Below, piece by piece: positions 20,031 through 29,002 of a DNA stretch of 64,000 bases. Both the position numbers and the translations under genes were made by a program. The notes under the pieces were generated by a model. That model ran no database searches and was not told where the DNA came from. It saw only the letters and a program-made list of their open reading frames with translations. Source of the stretch: Bacillus sp. Xin1 (GTDB lineage: Bacteria > Bacillota > Bacilli > Bacillales > Bacillaceae_G); assembly GCF_013314535.1 (NCBI RefSeq), contig NZ_JABUAE010000017.1:1-64000 (forward strand), in the 5' to 3' direction. The stretch's first letter is position 1; each line of letters starts with the position of its first letter.

Positions 20031-20038
20031 CATATAGT
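20031..20038 (+). promoter_or_regulatory. Possible sigma-E -10 for spoVM
   Basis: CATATAGT resembles the sigma-E -10 consensus CATACANT and lies 36 nt before the spoVM start. spoVM is a known mother-cell gene under sigma-E in B. subtilis. I do not see a clear -35 at the expected spacing. Confidence 0.3.
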
Positions 20039-20073
20039 AAACAAGTGGAGTAATGGGGATTAGGAGGGAAACC

Positions 20074-20154
20074 ATGAGATTTTATACAATTAAGTTACCT
20101 AAATTTCTTGGTGGAATTGTTCGCGCGGTGTTAAATACCTTTAAAAAGGACTAA
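20074..20154 (+). CDS. spoVM: Stage V sporulation protein SpoVM
   Basis: 26 aa, easily missed because of its size. It is an amphipathic helix that recognises the convex forespore membrane and anchors SpoIVA, starting coat and cortex assembly. The residues RFYTIKLPKFLGGIVRA match the B. subtilis peptide almost exactly, with Pro9 kept; the C-terminal part differs at several positions. A strong TAGGAGGG lies 6 nt before the ATG, and a terminator begins right at the stop. Confidence 0.95.
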   Translation: MRFYTIKLPKFLGGIVRAVLNTFKKD

Positions 20155-20180
20155 AAAAGCACCATTAATGGTGCTTTTTT
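20155..20180 (+). terminator. Terminator after spoVM
   Basis: AAAAGCACCATT pairs with AATGGTGCTTTT, followed by T residues. It is symmetric and could also work on the minus strand. Confidence 0.9.
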
Positions 20181-20192
20181 CATGGTGATAAT

Positions 20193-20220
20193 AAAAAAAG
20201 AGCCTAGTGGCTCTTTTTTT
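20193..20220 (-). terminator. Terminator after rpmB (bidirectional)
   Basis: AAAAAAAGAGCC (20193-20204) pairs with GGCTCTTTTTTT (20209-20220). It lies 5 nt past the rpmB stop on the minus strand and, with the spoVM terminator, insulates the convergent pair. Confidence 0.88.
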
Positions 20221-20225
20221 TATTA

Positions 20226-20414
20226 TTAAACACGTTCGATTTTGCCAGATTTTAATGCTCTAGCAGAAACGTAAACACGTTGAACTTTACCGTCGATGCG
20301 TACGCGAACTTTTTGAAGGTTAGCGCCCCATTTACGTTTTGTAGCGTTCATTGCGTGAGAACGAGAGTTACCAGAACGAGCTTTTCTTCCAGTAATAGCA
20401 CAAACACGAGCCAT
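20226..20414 (-). CDS. rpmB: 50S ribosomal protein L28
   Basis: 62 aa. Starts [16 protein letters not shown] and contains [18 protein letters not shown], the L28 core. Only Cys5 is present, so this is not a four-Cys zinc-ribbon form. AGGGAGGG lies upstream on the minus strand. One of three genes in the window on the minus strand, facing spoVM. Confidence 0.97.
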
Positions 20415-20538
20415 CTATATTTCCCTCCCTTAACTACCTTACCATACGTAATTTTTCAATGTTAGTCTTTTATGCGATGCTAAAAACACTACTATAATTT
20501 AACACAACTAAAAAGAGAATGCAACAGTGTATAAAAAA

Positions 20539-20562
20539 GAAATCAAGAAAAATTACTTGACA
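20539..20562 (+). repeat. Tandem 24-bp repeat, copy 1
   Basis: GAAATCAAG...CTTGACA; identical to copy 2 (20586-20609) at 23 of 24 bases. Each copy has the inverted repeat TCAAG-N8-CTTGA and ends in a perfect -35 hexamer TTGACA. Copy 1 has no convincing -10 at normal spacing. Confidence 0.8.
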
Positions 20563-20585
20563 CTAAATGTCAGTAAAGAAAAGTA

Positions 20586-20609
20586 GAAATCAAGAAAAAT
20601 CACTTGACA
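20586..20609 (+). repeat. Tandem 24-bp repeat, copy 2, with yloU -35
   Basis: Second copy, 47 nt after the first (centre to centre, four to five helical turns). Its TTGACA (20604-20609) is followed by TATAAT (20630-20635) at a long 20-nt spacing. The palindrome therefore overlaps the -35 of the likely yloU promoter, the normal place for an operator. Confidence 0.7.
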
Positions 20610-20791
20610 TATTATAGTGATACATGTTGTATAATAACAATGGACTATTTTGCTCGTCATGGAAAATTGTAATAATGAGTACAAAATATGAGAGCGAAAA
20701 GAAAGAACGATGGAATTTTCTTTGAAAAGATTATATGATAGTAATTAAAGTAGTCTAGCTCACTTTCACCATTTATGAAGGGGGAAACGAG

Positions 20792-21154
20792 ATGTCAATT
20801 GAAATTAAAACGAAGTACGGTCAAATTGATATTAGTACAGATGTAATTGCAACGATTGCTGGAGGTGCCGCGGTAGATTGCTACGGTATCGTTGGTATGG
20901 CTTCAAAAAATCAATTAAAAGATGGATTAACAGAAATTTTACGAAAAGAAAACTTCACTAGAGGCGTTATTGTTCGTAAAGACGAAGATGAAGTACATAT
21001 TGATATGTATATTATTGTGAGCTATGGTACAAAAATTTCAGAGGTAGCACATAACGTCCAAACGAAAGTGAAATATACATTAGACCAAACGGTAGGACTA
21101 GCAGTAGATTCTGTAAACATCTACGTACAAGGAGTTAAAGTAATAAACTTGTAA
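20792..21154 (+). CDS. yloU: Asp23/Gls24-family envelope stress protein YloU
   Basis: 120 aa with the Asp23 fold (AGGAAVDCYGIVGMA, VDMYIIVSYGTKISEVA, VNIYVQGVKV). Function is not settled; the family is linked to envelope stress and is commonly next to the fatty-acid kinase gene, as here. AAGGGGGAAAC upstream. Co-transcribed with yloV. Confidence 0.88.
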   Translation: MSIEIKTKYGQIDISTDVIATIAGGAAVDCYGIVGMASKNQLKDGLTEILRKENFTRGVIVRKDEDEVHIDMYIIVSYGTKISEVAHNVQTKVKYTLDQTVGLAVDSVNIYVQGVKVINL

Positions 21155-21176
21155 TGTGCATTAAGGAGGAAAATCT

Positions 21177-22853
21177 GTGTCAATTCAAAAAATTGATGGA
21201 AAACGTTTATCACAAATGATTATTCAAGGAGCGAATAATTTAACAAACAATGTGCAGCTTGTTGATGCATTAAACGTTTTTCCAGTTCCAGATGGCGATA
21301 CCGGTACAAATATGAATTTATCAATGACTTCAGGTGCGCGTGAAGTGAAAGCAAACCCTTCACAGCATGCTGGTAAAGTCGGCGTAAGTTTAGCAAAAGG
21401 ATTATTAATGGGAGCTCGCGGTAACTCAGGTGTTATTTTATCTCAGTTGTTCCGTGGCTTCTCTAAATCCATTGAACAAAAAGAAGAATTAACAACAGTT
21501 GATTTTGCGGCAGCTTTAGAAGCTGGTGTAGAAACGGCGTATAAAGCGGTTATGAAGCCGATTGAAGGAACGATTCTAACAGTTGCAAGAGAAACGGGTA
21601 AATATGCAGTCACAGTTGCGAAAAAACAGCGCGACTTTGTTTTGTTTATGGAGGACGTTGTAAAAGAAGCGAATGCATCGTTAAATCGTACGCCGGATTT
21701 ATTACCTGTATTAAAACAAGTTGGCGTTGTAGATAGCGGTGGTAAAGGTCTTGTAGTTGTATATGAAGGCTTTTTAGCTGATTTAAAAGGAGAAACAATT
21801 TCTTCTGATGTACCGGCGCAACCATCTATGAATGAAATGGTACGTGCGGAGCATCACCGTAGTGTACAAAGCCAATTGAGTACAGAAGATATTGAATATG
21901 GATATTGTACGGAGTTTATGGTGAAATTAGAGCCTGAAAAAGTAAAGGAACATAATTTCTCAGAACAAAAATTCCGTGAAGATATTAGCGTATATGGTGA
22001 TTCACTACTTGTTGTATCAGATGATGAAATCGTAAAAGTTCATATTCATGCGGAGCATCCGGGAGATGCGATGAACTATGGTCAACGTTATGGTAGTTTA
22101 ATTAAGATTAAAGTAGAAAATATGCGTGAACAGCATACTGCGTTATTAGACGATCCAGTAACAACGCCTGAGAAGGTAACTCCAGTGAAAGAGAAACAAC
22201 CATATGGTATTGTAACTGTAGCAATGGGGTCTGGAATTAAGAACTTATTCGAGAGCATTGGTGCAACACAAGTTATCGAAGGTGGTCAAACGATGAATCC
22301 AAGCACGGAGGATATCGTGAAAGCAATTGAAGAGGCGAATGCTGAAAAAATTATCATTTTGCCGAACAATGGCAATATTGTGATGGCTGCAGAACAAGCT
22401 GCCTCTGTTGTTGATCAAGAAGTTATTGTAGTGCGTTCGAAAACTGTTCCGCAAGGGATGGCAGCTATGTTAGCATTTAACCCAGCTGGAACGCTAGAAG
22501 AAAATGAAGAGAATATGAAAGAAGCGCTTGCGCATGTGAGAACAGGTCAAGTTACGTATGCAGTTCGTGATACGGAAATTGACGGCGTATCAATTCAAAA
22601 AGATGATTTCATGTGCATTGCAGATGGAAAGATTGTATCTACAAATGCTAAAAAAGTAGGTGCAGCGAAGCAGTTGCTAGAAAGTATGATTGATGAAGAT
22701 TCTGAGATCGTAACAATCTTGCAAGGTGAAGATGCAGCAGATGAAGAAGTTGCAGAGTTAGTTTCATTTGTAGAAGAGAAGTTTGAAGATGTAGAGGTAG
22801 AAGTTCATCAAGGAAATCAACCTGTATATTCTTTCATTTTCTCTGTAGAATAA
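21177..22853 (+). CDS. Fatty acid kinase catalytic subunit-like protein (FakA/YloV)
   Basis: 558 aa, GTG start with AAGGAGGA upstream. The N-terminal Dak2 domain (about 1-200) has the ATP/Mg site motifs NVFPVPDGDTGTNM and GARGNSGVILSQ; the C-terminal DUF1949-type half has FEDVEVEVHQGNQPVYSF at the end. FakA phosphorylates fatty acids held by FakB partners so that exogenous fatty acids can enter phospholipids via PlsX/PlsY. No fakB is in the window; plsX is nearby (25947). Confidence 0.88.
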   Translation: MSIQKIDGKRLSQMIIQGANNLTNNVQLVDALNVFPVPDGDTGTNMNLSMTSGAREVKANPSQHAGKVGVSLAKGLLMGARGNSGVILSQLFRGFSKSIEQKEELTTVDFAAALEAGVETAYKAVMKPIEGTILTVARETGKYAVTVAKKQRDFVLFMEDVVKEANASLNRTPDLLPVLKQVGVVDSGGKGLVVVYEGFLADLKGETISSDVPAQPSMNEMVRAEHHRSVQSQLSTEDIEYGYCTEFMVKLEPEKVKEHNFSEQKFREDISVYGDSLLVVSDDEIVKVHIHAEHPGDAMNYGQRYGSLIKIKVENMREQHTALLDDPVTTPEKVTPVKEKQPYGIVTVAMGSGIKNLFESIGATQVIEGGQTMNPSTEDIVKAIEEANAEKIIILPNNGNIVMAAEQAASVVDQEVIVVRSKTVPQGMAAMLAFNPAGTLEENEENMKEALAHVRTGQVTYAVRDTEIDGVSIQKDDFMCIADGKIVSTNAKKVGAAKQLLESMIDEDSEIVTILQGEDAADEEVAELVSFVEEKFEDVEVEVHQGNQPVYSFIFSVE

Positions 22854-23217
22854 GATGAAGTTTTCCTAAGGGATAGATTATTTACTTGCTAATGAGCGAG
22901 AACGCATGACATATATTGCCTGTGATTCTTATTCAAAAGGCTAGCATATTGATGATAAAAAGAGCCTTACTGTTATAGTAAGGCTCTTTTCTTTCGTGTA
23001 TAACTTCTATAAGTTTCTTCACTATAATTGTAATAGATAAACCTTGGACTGTTGTGTAAGAGTAGTCTCTTTTAAAACGCCTATGATAAAATAGAAAAGG
23101 TGAAAGAGGGCGATTACTATAGGAAGTAGGTAATCGTTGTAAATGAGATGTGAATAGAATGCTATGAAATAAGATGAGAATGAAATGAAGAAAATGATGT
23201 GACGGAGCGTGAAAATC
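22854..23217. other. Intergenic region yloV-recG
   Basis: 364 nt with no supported gene. Contents: a strong terminator (22958-22993), TATAAT at 23023-23028 that may belong to the recG promoter, and a hairpin CGATTAC/GTAATCG (23111-23117 with 23130-23136) in the recG leader. B. subtilis has sdaAB-sdaAA here; I find no remnant of them in any frame. Confidence 0.5.
22958..22993 (+). terminator. Terminator after yloV
   Basis: Perfect stem AAAAGAGCCTTACT (22958-22971) with AGTAAGGCTCTTTT (22977-22990), 5-nt loop, T-run. Confidence 0.9.
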
Positions 23218-25266
23218 TTGAATGAAATTGTGCAAGTTCCTGTTACGGATGTAAAGGGAATCGGAGGAGAGACATCTGAATTATTACATGAGATGGGGAT
23301 TTATACAGTTTCTCATCTATTAGAGCATTTTCCGTACCGTTATGAAGACTATGCGATGAAAGATTTGGCAGATGTGAAGCATGAAGAGCGTGTAACGGTG
23401 GAAGGAAAAGTACATAGTGCTCCTTTATTACAATATTATGGGAAGAAGAAGTCGCGCCTTACTGTTCGTGTACTTGTTGGCCGTTATTTAATTACGGCTG
23501 TATGTTTTAACAGACCATATTATAAGCAAAAATTAAAACTTGATGAAACGGTGGCGATTACTGGTAAATGGGATCAGCATCGCCAAACAATCTCTGTATC
23601 CGAGCTTCATTTTGGTCCAGTCGTACGCCAGCAAGAAGTGGAACCTGTGTATTCAGTAAAAGGGAAATTAACAGTAAAACAAATGCGTCGTTTTATTGCG
23701 CAAGCTTTAAAAGAATACGGTAACTCTATAACTGAAGTATTACCAGGTGGTTTGCTAAGTCGTTACAAGTTGTTACCTCGATATGAAGCTCTTCGGGCAC
23801 TGCATTTCCCGGTTGGTCAAGAAGATTTAAAACAGGCACGTCGTCGATTTGTATATGAGGAATTTTTCTTATTCCAGCTCAAAATGCAAGCGTTGCGTAA
23901 AATTGAAAGAGAGAGTTCGAAGGGAACGAAAAAAGAGATTTCAATGAAAGAATTAGAAGAATTCACTGATGCGCTTCCATTCCCACTTACTGGTGCGCAG
24001 CGCCGTGTTGTTTCTGAGATTATGAAGGATATGGAGTCTCCTTACCGAATGAATCGGTTATTACAAGGAGATGTTGGGGCGGGAAAAACGGTCGTAGCTG
24101 CAATTGCTCTTTATGCAGCGAAACTTGCGCATTATCAGGGCGCGTTAATGGTCCCTACAGAAATTCTAGCTGAGCAACATTATCAATCGCTAGCAGAGAC
24201 ATTCTCTCATTTTAATATGAATGTGGAATTATTAACAAGTTCAGTTAAAGGGGCACGTCGTCGTGAGATTTTAGCGAAACTTGAACAAGGAGAAATAGAT
24301 ATTCTTGTTGGGACACATGCTTTAATTCAGGATGAGGTCATTTTCCATAGGCTTGGACTGGTTATTACTGACGAACAACACCGTTTTGGTGTGGCGCAGC
24401 GCCGTGTTTTACGAGAGAAAGGTGAAAGTCCGGACGTGTTGTTTATGACAGCGACACCAATTCCGCGTACATTGGCGATTACTGCTTTTGGAGAAATGGA
24501 TGTTTCCATTATTGATGAAATGCCGGCTGGGCGTAAAGTGATTGAAACGTATTGGGCAAAACATGATATGTTAGAGCGTGTTCTTGGATTCGTAGAAAAG
24601 GAAGTGAAGAAGGGGAGACAAGCTTATGTCATTTGTCCGCTTATTGAAGAATCTGAGAAGCTTGATGTGCAAAATGCAATTGATTTGCATAGTATGCTGA
24701 TTCATCACTATCAAGGGAAGTTTCACGTTGGATTAATGCATGGGCGTCTATCTTCTCAAGAAAAAGAAGAGGTAATGGAGCAATTTAGTGAAAATAAAGT
24801 GCAAATTCTTGTTTCGACAACGGTAGTTGAGGTTGGTGTTAACGTGCCAAATGCAACAGTTATGGTAATTTATGATGCGGAGCGCTTTGGTTTATCGCAA
24901 TTGCATCAGCTTCGAGGACGTGTTGGTCGTGGAAGTGAGCAGTCGTATTGTTTGTTAATTGCAGATCCGAAATCGGAGACTGGAAAAGAGCGAATGCGCA
25001 TTATGACGGAAACAAATGATGGATTTGTATTATCAGAAAAAGATTTAGAATTACGTGGTCCTGGAGATTTCTTTGGAAGTAAGCAAAGTGGTCTGCCAGA
25101 GTTTAAGGTAGCTGATATGGTACATGATTATCGAGCATTGGAAACAGCGAGACAAGATGCAGCCATACTGGTTGATTCAGAAGCGTTTTGGCATAATGAA
25201 CAGTATGCATCGCTTCGCGTATATCTTGAAGGAACAGGTGTGTTTCAAGGAGAAAAGCTTGATTAA
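23218..25266 (+). CDS. recG: ATP-dependent DNA helicase RecG
   Basis: 682 aa. Remodels stalled forks and branch-migrates Holliday junctions. An N-terminal wedge/OB domain precedes helicase motifs: Walker A LLQGDVGAGKT, DEQHRFG (motif II), MTATPIPRTLA (III), LRGRVGRG (VI) and the C-terminal TRG-like LELRGPGDFFG. I choose the TTG at 23218 because GGAG ends 10 nt upstream; the GTG at 23209 is one base after it. Confidence 0.95.
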   Translation: MNEIVQVPVTDVKGIGGETSELLHEMGIYTVSHLLEHFPYRYEDYAMKDLADVKHEERVTVEGKVHSAPLLQYYGKKKSRLTVRVLVGRYLITAVCFNRPYYKQKLKLDETVAITGKWDQHRQTISVSELHFGPVVRQQEVEPVYSVKGKLTVKQMRRFIAQALKEYGNSITEVLPGGLLSRYKLLPRYEALRALHFPVGQEDLKQARRRFVYEEFFLFQLKMQALRKIERESSKGTKKEISMKELEEFTDALPFPLTGAQRRVVSEIMKDMESPYRMNRLLQGDVGAGKTVVAAIALYAAKLAHYQGALMVPTEILAEQHYQSLAETFSHFNMNVELLTSSVKGARRREILAKLEQGEIDILVGTHALIQDEVIFHRLGLVITDEQHRFGVAQRRVLREKGESPDVLFMTATPIPRTLAITAFGEMDVSIIDEMPAGRKVIETYWAKHDMLERVLGFVEKEVKKGRQAYVICPLIEESEKLDVQNAIDLHSMLIHHYQGKFHVGLMHGRLSSQEKEEVMEQFSENKVQILVSTTVVEVGVNVPNATVMVIYDAERFGLSQLHQLRGRVGRGSEQSYCLLIADPKSETGKERMRIMTETNDGFVLSEKDLELRGPGDFFGSKQSGLPEFKVADMVHDYRALETARQDAAILVDSEAFWHNEQYASLRVYLEGTGVFQGEKLD

Positions 25267-25290
25267 AAGTCGAATGTGCGAAATTTTTTG

Positions 25291-25319
25291 TTGCATTCTA
25301 CTTTTAATGATTATATACT
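25291..25319 (+). promoter_or_regulatory. fapR operon promoter
   Basis: TTGCAT (25291-25296), 17-nt spacer, TATACT (25314-25319). The start of transcription falls at about 25326, inside the FapR operator. Confidence 0.7.
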
Positions 25320-25323
25320 ACTG

Positions 25324-25340
25324 TTAGTACCTAGTCATAA
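25324..25340. promoter_or_regulatory. FapR operator
   Basis: TTAGTACCTAGTCATAA matches the FapR consensus TTAGTACCTAGTACTAA at 15 of 17 positions and overlaps the transcription start. Malonyl-CoA releases FapR from such sites, so the fap operon would be autoregulated. Confidence 0.8.
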
Positions 25341-25356
25341 AAATGGATGGTGCGGT

Positions 25357-25950
25357 ATGAAAAAGAGAAAAAGCAAGAAAGAAAGACAAGCGTTATTGCA
25401 ACAAACAATAGAAACAAATCCGTTTATAACGGATGAAGAGTTAGCAGAGCAGTTTCAAGTAAGTATACAAACAGTTCGTCTTGATCGAATGGAGTTATCC
25501 ATTCCGGAGTTAAGAGAACGAATTAAACATGTAGCGACACGCCAGCATGAAGAAGATGTGAAATCTTTGCCGTTAGAAGAAGTAGTTGGCGAAATTATTG
25601 ATATAGAATTAGATAGGCATGCAATTTCCATTTTCGAAGTAAAGGTGGAGCATGTATTTAAAAGAAATCAAATTGCACGTGGGCATCATTTATTTGCTCA
25701 AGCAAACTCACTAGCTGTTGCAGTTATTGATGAAGAACTAGCTTTAACTGCAAAGTCTACCATTCGATATATTCGTCCTGTAAAATTAGGAGAACGTGTT
25801 GTTGCTAAAGCACGCGTTGAAGATGTGGAGAATGATAAAGGACGGACGGTTGTCAAAGTGCGTAGCTTTGTTGGTGAAGAACTTGTTTTTTCAGGCACTT
25901 TTGAAATGTATCGATCTAGTAATTATAGTGAGGAAGGTAACAATTTATGA
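25357..25950 (+). CDS. fapR: Transcriptional repressor of fatty acid synthesis FapR
   Basis: 197 aa. N-terminal winged/HTH domain ([21 protein letters not shown]), linker helix, and a C-terminal hot-dog-fold malonyl-CoA-binding domain ([19 protein letters not shown]). Global repressor of fatty-acid and phospholipid genes. The ATG at 25357 gives the family's basic [11 protein letters not shown] start; the extended reading from 25276 covers the promoter and operator. Overlaps plsX by 4 nt. Confidence 0.95.
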   Translation: MKKRKSKKERQALLQQTIETNPFITDEELAEQFQVSIQTVRLDRMELSIPELRERIKHVATRQHEEDVKSLPLEEVVGEIIDIELDRHAISIFEVKVEHVFKRNQIARGHHLFAQANSLAVAVIDEELALTAKSTIRYIRPVKLGERVVAKARVEDVENDKGRTVVKVRSFVGEELVFSGTFEMYRSSNYSEEGNNL

Positions 25951-26939
25951 AAATCGCAATAGATGCAATGGGTGGCGATCACGCTCCAAAAGCAGTAGTA
26001 TTAGGAGCAATGAAAGCTATTAAGGAATATTCGGATTTACATATTACCCTAGTAGGGAAAGAAGAAGAAATTCGTCAGCATTTAACAAATGAAGAGCGTA
26101 TTACTATACTTCATACAGACGAAATGATTGAAGCAACGGATGAACCAGTAAGAGCTGTTCGCCGTAAAAAACAAGCTTCAATGGTACTTGCAGCACAGCA
26201 AGTAAAGGAAGGTGTAGCAGATGCTTGTATATCAGCAGGTAGCACAGGCGCTTTAATGGCTGCTGGATTGTTTGTGGTAGGACGTATGGAAGGGATTGAA
26301 CGACCTGCTTTATCACCCACAATGCCAACTGTTGATGGAGAAGGCTTTGTTATGCTAGATGTTGGAGCGAATGTCGACGCAAAACCAATTCATTTATATC
26401 AATACGCGGTTATGGGTTCTGTTTACGCTGAAAAAGTAAGAGGGATTCAAAATCCACGTGTTGGACTTTTAAATGTTGGTACAGAAGATGGGAAAGGAAA
26501 CGACCTTTCAAAACAAGTATTTGCTATGTTAAAAGATGCACCGATTAACTTTGTTGGAAATATTGAATCAAGAGATTTACTACAAGGTGTAGCGGATGTA
26601 GTTGTATGTGATGGTTTTACTGGAAATGTAGCATTAAAATCATTAGAAGGAACAGCACTTGCGTTATTCTCTATGCTAAAAGAACAATTAATGAGTTCAT
26701 TTACAAGTAAATTAGCAGCAGCAGTATTAAAACCAAAACTTATGGTATTAAAAGATAAAATGGATTATTCGGAGTATGGCGGAGCAGCATTATTTGGATT
26801 AAAAGCTCCAGTCATTAAGGCTCACGGTTCTTCTAATGATCAATCGATATTCAGTGCGATTCGTCAAACGAGAGAGATGGTAGCGAAAGAAGTAATTCCT
26901 ACTATTTCAAGTGTAATGGAGAAAGAGCCGCTTCAATAA
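25947..26939 (+). CDS. plsX: Phosphate acyltransferase PlsX
   Basis: 330 aa. Makes acyl-phosphate from acyl-ACP, the first committed step of the PlsX/PlsY phospholipid route; peripheral membrane enzyme. Starts [14 protein letters not shown]; also [12 protein letters not shown] and [12 protein letters not shown]. In the fapR operon and a known FapR target in Bacillus. Confidence 0.96.
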   Translation: MKIAIDAMGGDHAPKAVVLGAMKAIKEYSDLHITLVGKEEEIRQHLTNEERITILHTDEMIEATDEPVRAVRRKKQASMVLAAQQVKEGVADACISAGSTGALMAAGLFVVGRMEGIERPALSPTMPTVDGEGFVMLDVGANVDAKPIHLYQYAVMGSVYAEKVRGIQNPRVGLLNVGTEDGKGNDLSKQVFAMLKDAPINFVGNIESRDLLQGVADVVVCDGFTGNVALKSLEGTALALFSMLKEQLMSSFTSKLAAAVLKPKLMVLKDKMDYSEYGGAALFGLKAPVIKAHGSSNDQSIFSAIRQTREMVAKEVIPTISSVMEKEPLQ

Positions 26940-26953
26940 GAGGAGGATTTGAA

Positions 26954-27904
26954 ATGGGAAAACTAGCATTTCTTTTTCCGGGCCAAGGTTCACAGGCAGT
27001 TGGAATGGGTAGACAGTTAGCAGAGAATTATAAAGAGGTTGCAAAAGTATTTCAAAAAGCAGATGAAGTTTTACAGGAGTCTCTTTCAGAGGTGATTTTT
27101 GAAGGGCCGCAGGAAAAACTGACATTAACGACAAATGCACAGCCTGCATTGTTGACGACAAGTTTTGCGATTTTAACAGCTTTGAAAGAATATGATATTA
27201 CACCAGACTATGTGGCAGGACATAGTTTGGGTGAGTATAGTGCGCTTGTAGCAGCTGGAGCATTGACATTCGATGATGCTGTGTATGCTGTGAGAAAACG
27301 TGGTGAATATATGGAAGAAGCTGTGCCGAGTGGAGAAGGAGCAATGGCTGCTATTTTAGGAGCGGATCCAGATGTTCTGAAACAAGTTACAGAAGAAGTG
27401 ACGAATGAAGGATATCCGGTGCAAGTTGCTAATATGAATAGCACGAAGCAAATTGTTATATCTGGAACAAAACAAGGTGTAGAACTTGCATCTCAAAAAG
27501 CGAAAGAAAATGGTGCGAAACGTGCAATTCCACTTCGAGTGAGCGGTCCATTCCATTCTTCATTAATGAAGCCAGCTGCTGAGAAGTTTCAAGGCGTACT
27601 AAGTGAAATTGCAATTCAAGATGCAAAAATTCCGGTTATCGCAAATGTTACGGCAGATTGCATTACACGTAGTACGGATATTCAAGAAAAACTAATTGAA
27701 CAACTTTATTCACCTGTTTTATGGTACCCATCGATTGAACGTATGGTAGAACAAGGGGTAGATACATTTATTGAAATTGGACCCGGAAAAGTGCTAGCTG
27801 GTCTTATGAAATCAATCGCTCCATCTGTGAAAGTATATGCGATATATGATGAAGAGACATTGAGAGATACCATTTCAAATTTGAGAGGAGAAAGCGGATG
27901 TTAA
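26954..27904 (+). CDS. fabD: Malonyl-CoA:ACP transacylase
   Basis: 316 aa. Loads malonyl groups onto ACP for chain elongation. FPGQGSQ at the N-terminus, nucleophile Ser91 in [10 protein letters not shown], catalytic His in [16 protein letters not shown] upstream. The 3' end overlaps fabG by 7 nt. Confidence 0.96.
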   Translation: MGKLAFLFPGQGSQAVGMGRQLAENYKEVAKVFQKADEVLQESLSEVIFEGPQEKLTLTTNAQPALLTTSFAILTALKEYDITPDYVAGHSLGEYSALVAAGALTFDDAVYAVRKRGEYMEEAVPSGEGAMAAILGADPDVLKQVTEEVTNEGYPVQVANMNSTKQIVISGTKQGVELASQKAKENGAKRAIPLRVSGPFHSSLMKPAAEKFQGVLSEIAIQDAKIPVIANVTADCITRSTDIQEKLIEQLYSPVLWYPSIERMVEQGVDTFIEIGPGKVLAGLMKSIAPSVKVYAIYDEETLRDTISNLRGESGC

Positions 27905-28638
27905 AAGGGAAAGTAGCATTAGTAACAGGTGCATCACGCGGGATTGGTCGTGCAATTGCAATTGATTTAGCGAAGCAAGGTGCGACGGTTGTAGTGAACT
28001 ACGCTGGTAATGAACAAAAAGCAAATGAAGTAGTCGATGAAATAAAAAAGCTTGGCTCAGAAGCAATCGCAGTAAGAGCTGATGTTGCTAATGGTGAAGA
28101 TGTTGCAAATATGGTAAAACAAACTGTAGACACATTTGGACAAGTTGATATTCTTGTAAATAACGCAGGTGTAACAAGAGATAATTTATTAATGCGTATG
28201 AAAGAAGAAGAATGGGATACAGTTATTAATACAAACTTAAAAGGTGTATTCTTATGTACGAAAGCCGTATCTCGCTATATGATGCGTCAACGTCACGGCC
28301 GTATTGTTAATATTGCTTCTGTTGTTGGTGTTACAGGAAATCCTGGTCAAGCAAATTACGTTGCTGCAAAAGCGGGTGTAATAGGATTGACAAAAACGTC
28401 TGCTAAAGAATTAGCTAGTAGAAATATAACTGTAAATGCCATTGCGCCAGGATTTATTGCTACCGATATGACGGACGTACTAGCAGAAAACTTAAAAGAA
28501 GAAATGTTGAAATTGATCCCTGCTGCTAAGTTTGGAGAAGCGCAAGATATTGCGAATGCTGTAACGTTTTTTGCTGCTGATCACAGCAAATATATTACAG
28601 GACAAACATTACATGTTGATGGCGGTATGGTAATGTAA
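27898..28638 (+). CDS. fabG: 3-oxoacyl-[ACP] reductase FabG
   Basis: 246 aa, SDR family, NADPH-dependent. GASRGIG cofactor loop, NNAG, active-site Ser in NIASVVG, YVAAK (Tyr/Lys pair) and the C-terminal HVDGGMVM. Reduces beta-ketoacyl-ACP in fatty acid elongation. Confidence 0.95.
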   Translation: MLKGKVALVTGASRGIGRAIAIDLAKQGATVVVNYAGNEQKANEVVDEIKKLGSEAIAVRADVANGEDVANMVKQTVDTFGQVDILVNNAGVTRDNLLMRMKEEEWDTVINTNLKGVFLCTKAVSRYMMRQRHGRIVNIASVVGVTGNPGQANYVAAKAGVIGLTKTSAKELASRNITVNAIAPGFIATDMTDVLAENLKEEMLKLIPAAKFGEAQDIANAVTFFAADHSKYITGQTLHVDGGMVM

Positions 28639-28649
28639 TAAAAGAAACG

Positions 28650-28686
28650 ATTTCACCTAGTTTTTTTGTGAAATATTTAATATAAT
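28650..28686 (+). promoter_or_regulatory. Possible acpA promoter with inverted repeat
   Basis: TATAAT (28681-28686) is preceded by the inverted repeat ATTTCAC-N11-GTGAAAT (28650-28656 with 28668-28674) that covers the -35 zone. No good -35 hexamer is visible. It may be an operator, or simply a hairpin between fabG and acpA. Confidence 0.4.
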
Positions 28687-28709
28687 ATTTGAGGGGAGGT
28701 GAATGAATT

Positions 28710-28943
28710 ATGGCAGATGTTTTAGAGCGTGTAACGAAAATCATCGTGGATCGTTTAGGAGTAGAAGAAACAGAAGTAGTACCAGCTGCAAGCTTTAAAG
28801 AAGATTTAGGTGCAGACTCCCTAGATGTAGTTGAACTTGTAATGCAATTAGAAGATGAGTTTGAAATGGAAATTTCTGATGAAGAAGCAGAAAAAATTGC
28901 TACTGTTGGCGATGCTGTGACTTACATAGAGAGTCATCTATAA
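28710..28943 (+). CDS. acpA: Acyl carrier protein
   Basis: 77 aa, very acidic. Phosphopantetheine attachment at Ser37 in [10 protein letters not shown]. Carries growing acyl chains between Fab enzymes. Strong GGGGAGGTGA SD, consistent with high expression. Confidence 0.97.
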   Translation: MADVLERVTKIIVDRLGVEETEVVPAASFKEDLGADSLDVVELVMQLEDEFEMEISDEEAEKIATVGDAVTYIESHL

Positions 28944-28953
28944 TGTTTGAGTG

Positions 28954-28980
28954 AAGTCCCGTTTTATAGCGGGGCTTTCT
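28954..28980 (+). terminator. Partial terminator between acpA and rnc
   Basis: AAGTCCCG (28954-28961) pairs with CGGGGCTT (28970-28977, one wobble), followed by only TTTCT. It probably lowers rather than stops transcription into rnc. Confidence 0.5.
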
Positions 28981-29002
28981 CGGCTTATATCTGGAGGGAC
29001 CT

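Larger units (their letters stand above)
20415..20791. promoter_or_regulatory. Divergent rpmB / yloU control region
   Basis: 377 nt without a supported ORF. It holds the rpmB promoter (minus strand; TTGCAT with 17-nt spacing to TAAATT is a possible fit), a tandem 24-bp repeat, the yloU promoter, and a 150-nt yloU leader in which TTTTGCTC (20648-20655) can pair with GAGCGAAA (20692-20699). Confidence 0.45.

Noticed and set aside
25276-25356. 81-nt N-terminal extension of FapR
   Set aside because: It spans the promoter -10 and the FapR operator.
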